Shown here in pieces: positions 60,807-64,000 of a stretch of 64,000 nt of DNA. The notes under the pieces were generated by a model. It saw only the letters and a list, made by a program, of their open reading frames with translations. It had not been told where the DNA came from and searched no databases. A program made the position numbers and the translations under genes. Source of the DNA: Flavobacteriia bacterium 40-80. GTDB lineage: Bacteria; Bacteroidota; Bacteroidia; Flavobacteriales_D; Crocinitomicaceae. The DNA lies in NCBI GenBank assembly GCA_001899145.1, contig MKVF01000022.1, forward strand, positions 1 to 64,000, read 5' to 3'. Each line of letters starts with the position of its first letter. Within the stretch, counting starts at the first letter, position 1.

Positions 60807-61699
60807 AAACCGTTGTGTTGAGCCTGATGCTGTTGCCGTTTTATTTTTCTGCACAAAGAAAAGCAGTTCCTGCATTGACTGTAAATCCTTTAGTTTGGGT
60901 AAAAGGAGGAAAAATCACCATCGGAAATAAGGAACAACCCGATGCACAGCCGTTGTTTCGGACAAAGGTTACGGGGTTCTGGATGCAACAATATGAAGTT
61001 ACGAACAGGCAATTTTCGGAATTTGTAAAAAATACAGGTTATGTCACGCTTGCAGAAAGAAATGGAGGTTCGTATGTTTTTAATTCCTCTTTAGTAACAG
61101 ATTCCTTTACCCTTGCTGAAGCTCCGTGGTGGAGATTTGAGCCAGGTGCAGGCTGGAACCATCCCGAAGGAATGAGCTCATCCATTAATGGCAAAGAAAA
61201 TTTTCCGGTTGTCCACATTGCCTACGAAGATGCCTGCGCTTATTGTGAATGGCTGGGCATGCGCCTGCCAACGGAGGTTGAATGGGAATACGCAGCCAAA
61301 AAGAATGGCGATGTGACCGCTAAAAACATCTGGCAGGGAATTTTCCCTGATACTAATTGGGCAATAGACGGTTTTGAGGGGACAGCTCCCGTCGGAAGTT
61401 TCAAGCCTGGTAAATCAGGACTATATGATATGCAAGGGAACGTATGGGAATGGTGTCATGATCCTTATCATCAGAATGCGTATTATTTTGCCGGAAAATG
61501 GAAGGTCCTTTCTTATGAGCCGCTTGTGCCCGCTTATTATGATGAGTTTTCCCCGTTTGAGGAAACAAGAGTGATCCGGGGCGGATCGTTTTTATGTGCT
61601 GAAAATTATTGTAAAGGATACGAACCCGGCAGAAGAATGCGCTCTTCCGTAAATATGACATTTTCACATATCGGGTTCCGGTGCGTAAAAAGGAAGTGA
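60794..61699 (+). CDS. Formylglycine-generating enzyme (SUMF1-like), exported
   Basis: A 301-residue protein of the FGE-sulfatase family, which oxidises the sulfatase-motif Cys to formylglycine. The catalytic copper Cys pair is present: GGSFLCAENYC has Cys at residues 268 and 273, as in aerobic FGE. Other signature segments are YEVTNRQFSEFV, NFPVVHIAYEDACAYCEWLG, RLPTEVEWEYAAK and MQGNVWEWC. A signal peptide (TVVLSLMLLPFYFSAQ) suggests action outside the cytosol, on a sulfatase after export. It overlaps the sulfatase gene by 13 bases, so enzyme and maturase are made together. Confidence 0.9.
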   Translation: MGRLKTVVLSLMLLPFYFSAQRKAVPALTVNPLVWVKGGKITIGNKEQPDAQPLFRTKVTGFWMQQYEVTNRQFSEFVKNTGYVTLAERNGGSYVFNSSLVTDSFTLAEAPWWRFEPGAGWNHPEGMSSSINGKENFPVVHIAYEDACAYCEWLGMRLPTEVEWEYAAKKNGDVTAKNIWQGIFPDTNWAIDGFEGTAPVGSFKPGKSGLYDMQGNVWEWCHDPYHQNAYYFAGKWKVLSYEPLVPAYYDEFSPFEETRVIRGGSFLCAENYCKGYEPGRRMRSSVNMTFSHIGFRCVKRK

Positions 61700-61702
61700 A
61701 AT

Positions 61703-61710
61703 TATCTTTG
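61703..61710 (+). promoter_or_regulatory. -7 promoter element (TATCTTTG) of the S4-domain gene
   Basis: An exact TAnnTTTG match, 44 bases before the ATG at 61755. No TTG is found at the usual distance. Confidence 0.45.
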
Positions 61711-61754
61711 TACAAGCTCCCTTTTGCTTACCTTTAACAGGTGAAATTGACAAC

Positions 61755-62156
61755 ATGAGCATCAGAATTGATAAATATGTCTGGAGTGTGCGGCTGGCGA
61801 AAACACGTTCACAAGCGACCGAGCAGATCCAGAAAGGAAAAATAAAGCTGAACGGTTCACAGGTAAAGCCGTCACGGGATGTAAAGACCGGCGATGTGAT
61901 ACAGATAATAAAAAACACCGCCGTTTTTGAATATAAAATCAGGGATGTCCTGGATAAGCGCATCGGAGCGAAGCTCGTTGCCGATTACCTGATCGACGTG
62001 ACGAAACCGGAAGAAATAGAACGCTTTAAGACCTACATCGCAGCACAATCCACTTACCGTAACTATGGAACAGGCCGTCCAAATAAACATGACCGGAAAA
62101 ATATTGACGATTTTTTAATGTGGGACGATGGGTCTGAAGACGAAGAAGATTTGTAA
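61755..62156 (+). CDS. S4-domain RNA-binding protein (Hsp15/HslR-like)
   Basis: A 133-residue protein with an N-terminal S4 domain (about 3-65: RIDKYVWSVRLAKTRSQATE, QIQKGKIKLNGSQVKPSRDV) and a basic tail of about 65 residues. This matches Hsp15, which rescues stalled 50S subunits carrying peptidyl-tRNA. It ends DGSEDEEDL, an acidic tail not usual in E. coli HslR. It lies between the sulfatase operon and the aldehyde dehydrogenase. Confidence 0.88.
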   Translation: MSIRIDKYVWSVRLAKTRSQATEQIQKGKIKLNGSQVKPSRDVKTGDVIQIIKNTAVFEYKIRDVLDKRIGAKLVADYLIDVTKPEEIERFKTYIAAQSTYRNYGTGRPNKHDRKNIDDFLMWDDGSEDEEDL

Positions 62157-62193
62157 TTTAGCAGGCAGTAAAAATGAAAATAAAACCCTTACG

Positions 62194-63738
62194 ATGAGTA
62201 GTTTTAATTTAAACGAGATTTTAAAAGAATTAAATATTCCGTCACTTTCTTCAGGAGTAAGCACTGGTAATGAATGGATAAAAACATCCGGTAGCGTTAT
62301 CGAGTCTTATTCTCCGGCAGACGGAAAGCTGATCGCATCTGTTACAGGAGCAACAGCGGGAGATTATGAACAAGCAATAAAAAAAGCAGAAGAAGCTTTT
62401 AAGATATGGAGAACCGTCCCCGCTCCGAAACGAGGAGAGATCGTTCGCCAGTTCGGAGATTTGTTGCGTAAGCACAAAGATGCGTTAGGGAAGCTGGTGT
62501 CCTATGAAATGGGTAAATCCCTGCAGGAAGGCTGGGGAGAAGTGCAGGAAATGATCGACATCTGCGATTTTGCCGTAGGACTTTCCCGCCAGCTGTACGG
62601 TTTGACCATGCACTCGGAGCGTCCCGGACACAGAATGTACGAGCAATATCACCCGATCGGTATCGTGGGAATCATTTCCGCATTCAACTTCCCGGTTGCC
62701 GTTTGGTCATGGAATACCGCTTTAGCCTGGGTTTGCGGTGACGTTTGTGTGTGGAAGCCTTCAGAGAAGACTCCGATTACAGCGGTTGCCTGCCAGCGAA
62801 TCATAGCAGAAGTTTTAAAAGACAACAATTTACCGGAAGGAATCTCCGGATTGGTAATTGGTGATGCCGAAATCGGGAAATTAATGGCCAGTGACAAGCG
62901 CGTTCCGCTGGTTTCCGCGACAGGATCTACACGAATGGGAATTTCCGTGGCAGAAGCAGTAGCGAAACGTTTGGGTAAATCCTTGTTGGAATTAGGAGGA
63001 AACAACGCGATCATCATTACGCCGTCAGCAGATCTGAAAATGGTTGTTCCGGGAGCTGTATTCGGTGCGGTTGGAACCTGTGGTCAACGCTGTACATCTA
63101 CCCGACGCCTGATCATCCATGAATCCATTTTTGACAAAGTAAAAGAATCCGTTGCAAAAGCTTACGGACAGCTGAAAATCGGAAATCCGTTAGATATAAA
63201 TAACCACGTTGGCCCACTGATGGACAAAGCAGCAGTAGAAACATATTTAAAAGCACTGGATACGGCTAAGGCAGAAGGAGCTATTCCTGTGGTAGAAGGA
63301 GGAACTTTAGAAGGAGCTGGCTACGAATCCGGATGCTATGTGAAACCAGCGATTTTTGAAGCGAAAAACGACTATAAAATTGTTCAGACAGAAACATTTG
63401 CTCCGATTTTGTACCTGATTAAATACTCAGGAGAAGTGGAGAATGCGATTGAAATCCAGAACAATGTTCCACAAGGATTGTCTTCCGCGATCATGACAAA
63501 TAATCTGAAAGAAGCGGAGAAATTCCTTTCGTATGCAGGTTCAGACTGTGGTATCGCAAATGTGAACATTGGAACATCCGGAGCTGAGATCGGAGGGGCT
63601 TTCGGAGGAGAAAAAGAAACCGGCGGCGGCCGTGAATCAGGTTCAGATGCATGGAAAATCTATATGAGAAGACAAACCAATACGATCAATTATTCCGACA
63701 GTTTGCCATTGGCACAGGGAATTAAGTTTGATTTGTAA
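62194..63738 (+). CDS. Aldehyde dehydrogenase of the ALDH7 (alpha-aminoadipic semialdehyde dehydrogenase) type
   Basis: A 514-residue NAD-dependent aldehyde dehydrogenase. The catalytic Cys is in GTCGQRCTSTRRL, the general-base Glu in LLELGGNNAIII, the NAD motif in ATGSTRMGISVAEAVA, and the C-terminal GGGRESGSDAWKIYMRRQTN matches ALDH7 (antiquitin), which oxidises alpha-aminoadipate semialdehyde in lysine breakdown. Related aldehydes such as betaine aldehyde are also possible. The frame runs 22 codons further upstream into the S4 gene; I start at ATG 62194 (MSSFNLNEIL). Confidence 0.88.
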   Translation: MSSFNLNEILKELNIPSLSSGVSTGNEWIKTSGSVIESYSPADGKLIASVTGATAGDYEQAIKKAEEAFKIWRTVPAPKRGEIVRQFGDLLRKHKDALGKLVSYEMGKSLQEGWGEVQEMIDICDFAVGLSRQLYGLTMHSERPGHRMYEQYHPIGIVGIISAFNFPVAVWSWNTALAWVCGDVCVWKPSEKTPITAVACQRIIAEVLKDNNLPEGISGLVIGDAEIGKLMASDKRVPLVSATGSTRMGISVAEAVAKRLGKSLLELGGNNAIIITPSADLKMVVPGAVFGAVGTCGQRCTSTRRLIIHESIFDKVKESVAKAYGQLKIGNPLDINNHVGPLMDKAAVETYLKALDTAKAEGAIPVVEGGTLEGAGYESGCYVKPAIFEAKNDYKIVQTETFAPILYLIKYSGEVENAIEIQNNVPQGLSSAIMTNNLKEAEKFLSYAGSDCGIANVNIGTSGAEIGGAFGGEKETGGGRESGSDAWKIYMRRQTNTINYSDSLPLAQGIKFDL

Positions 63739-63761
63739 ATTGGAAAATAAATTAGAAAGAG

Positions 63762-63793
63762 AAGAAGGTCGGAATTTTCCGACCTTCTTTGTT
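63762..63793. terminator. Terminator between the aldehyde dehydrogenase and the convergent right-edge gene
   Basis: A stem AAGAAGGTCGGAA / TTCCGACCTTCTT with a two-base centre, followed by TTGTTTTG. It can end the aldehyde dehydrogenase transcript and, in part, the convergent one. Confidence 0.8.
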
Positions 63794-63813
63794 TTGTACC
63801 CTTTATTCATAAA

Positions 63814-64000
63814 TTATCTTTTTGTGATAATTTTTCTCTCCCATTTTGTATTGTTTGCCCCGTTGGGATAAGGCATTAAAGTTATTGCTGTGGCGGCTAA
63901 ATAATTGTTGTTTTCTGTTTTTAAAACATTAAAATCAAAGGAGTTTAAAGATATATTCTTCTGATTGGCTTTTTTATATATTCCAAAATTTGTAGAAATA
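63814..64000 (-). CDS. C-terminal end of an unknown protein, 5' partial at the right edge
   Basis: The minus strand has an open frame from the right edge to a TAA at 63814-63816, 61 codons. The end reads LAATAITLMPYPNGANNTKW then ERKIITKR. It has protein-like composition and converges on the terminator in the expected way. No family can be named from so short a piece. Confidence 0.55.
   Translation of the reverse strand, partial: ISTNFGIYKKANQKNISLNSFDFNVLKTENNNYLAATAITLMPYPNGANNTKWERKIITKR

Noticed and set aside
1-64000. CRISPR arrays, insertion sequences, prophage and integrases.
   Set aside because: No spaced repeats, transposase or integrase motifs are visible in any frame.

Overview
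The window is chromosomal DNA of a bacterium in the phylum Bacteroidota, most likely order Flavobacteriales. Supporting signs are a secreted metalloprotease with a type IX secretion (T9SS) C-terminal sorting domain, a gliding-motility C-terminal (CHU_C-like) domain on a membrane protein, a TonB receptor/DUF4249 lipoprotein pair, the long Bacteroidota form of IspG, DUF4175, a Bacteroidota-type PurM, and many promoters with the -7 element TAnnTTTG (often with TTG about 20 bases upstream) instead of sigma70 boxes. A Fluviicola-like (Crocinitomicaceae) host is a guess. Most of the window is ordinary, densely packed housekeeping DNA with short operons on both strands.

Layout. 1-1.6 kb: the 3' end of an RHS-repeat polymorphic toxin with an AT-rich variable tip, followed by a small membrane-anchored protein (candidate immunity or accessory protein). 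2.0-5.4 kb (minus): surE, small membrane protein, lpxB, spoIID-like. 5.6-10.5 kb: tolC/hlyD/DHA2-MFS tripartite efflux operon, divergent from an AraC regulator. 10.5-13.1 kb: patatin-like protein and an unknown protein. 13.4-19.7 kb (plus): purM, prfA, TonB receptor, DUF4249, pyrF. 19.8-21.3 kb: an AT-rich two-gene membrane-protein island. 21.5-25.5 kb: secreted repeat protein, lysC, a 12-copy heptanucleotide tandem repeat, asnS. 25.7-30.7 kb (minus): a LuxR regulator split by an in-frame stop, recJ, a D-2-hydroxyacid dehydrogenase, mgtE. 30.9-36.4 kb (plus): sterol-desaturase-like, mtnB, PaaK-like ligase, PIF1/RecD-type helicase. 36.4-40.4 kb (minus): small exported protein, T9SS metalloprotease, maf, ferritin. 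40.5-44.5 kb: rnr, a LytTR response regulator, a 595-base AT-rich gap, rpiB.

44.5-47.2 kb: a TlpA-like exported thioredoxin divergent from an ECF sigma factor, which overlaps a gene for a membrane protein that looks like an anti-sigma factor carrying a CHU_C-like domain at its outer end. 47.3-49.3 kb (minus): gltX, folB, tRNA-Cys and a terminator. 49.5-56.5 kb (plus): DUF4175, RsbW-like ATPase, ybeY, mnmG, methyltransferase; this run holds two perfect parS sites and one near-perfect site, so it probably lies in the origin-proximal centromere region. 56.7-64 kb: ispG (minus), MmcQ/YjbR-like, a sulfatase with its exported formylglycine-generating enzyme, an S4 RNA-binding protein, an ALDH7-type aldehyde dehydrogenase, and the tail of an unknown gene entering from the right.

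The most distinctive points are the parS cluster (one site containing a gene's GTG start codon), the sigma/anti-sigma pair with a gliding-type outer domain, the RHS tip and its neighbour, the heptanucleotide array between lysC and asnS, the nonsense-split PAS-LuxR regulator, and a group of promoters so close to the start codon that the mRNAs should be leaderless or nearly so. I saw no CRISPR array, insertion sequence or prophage.
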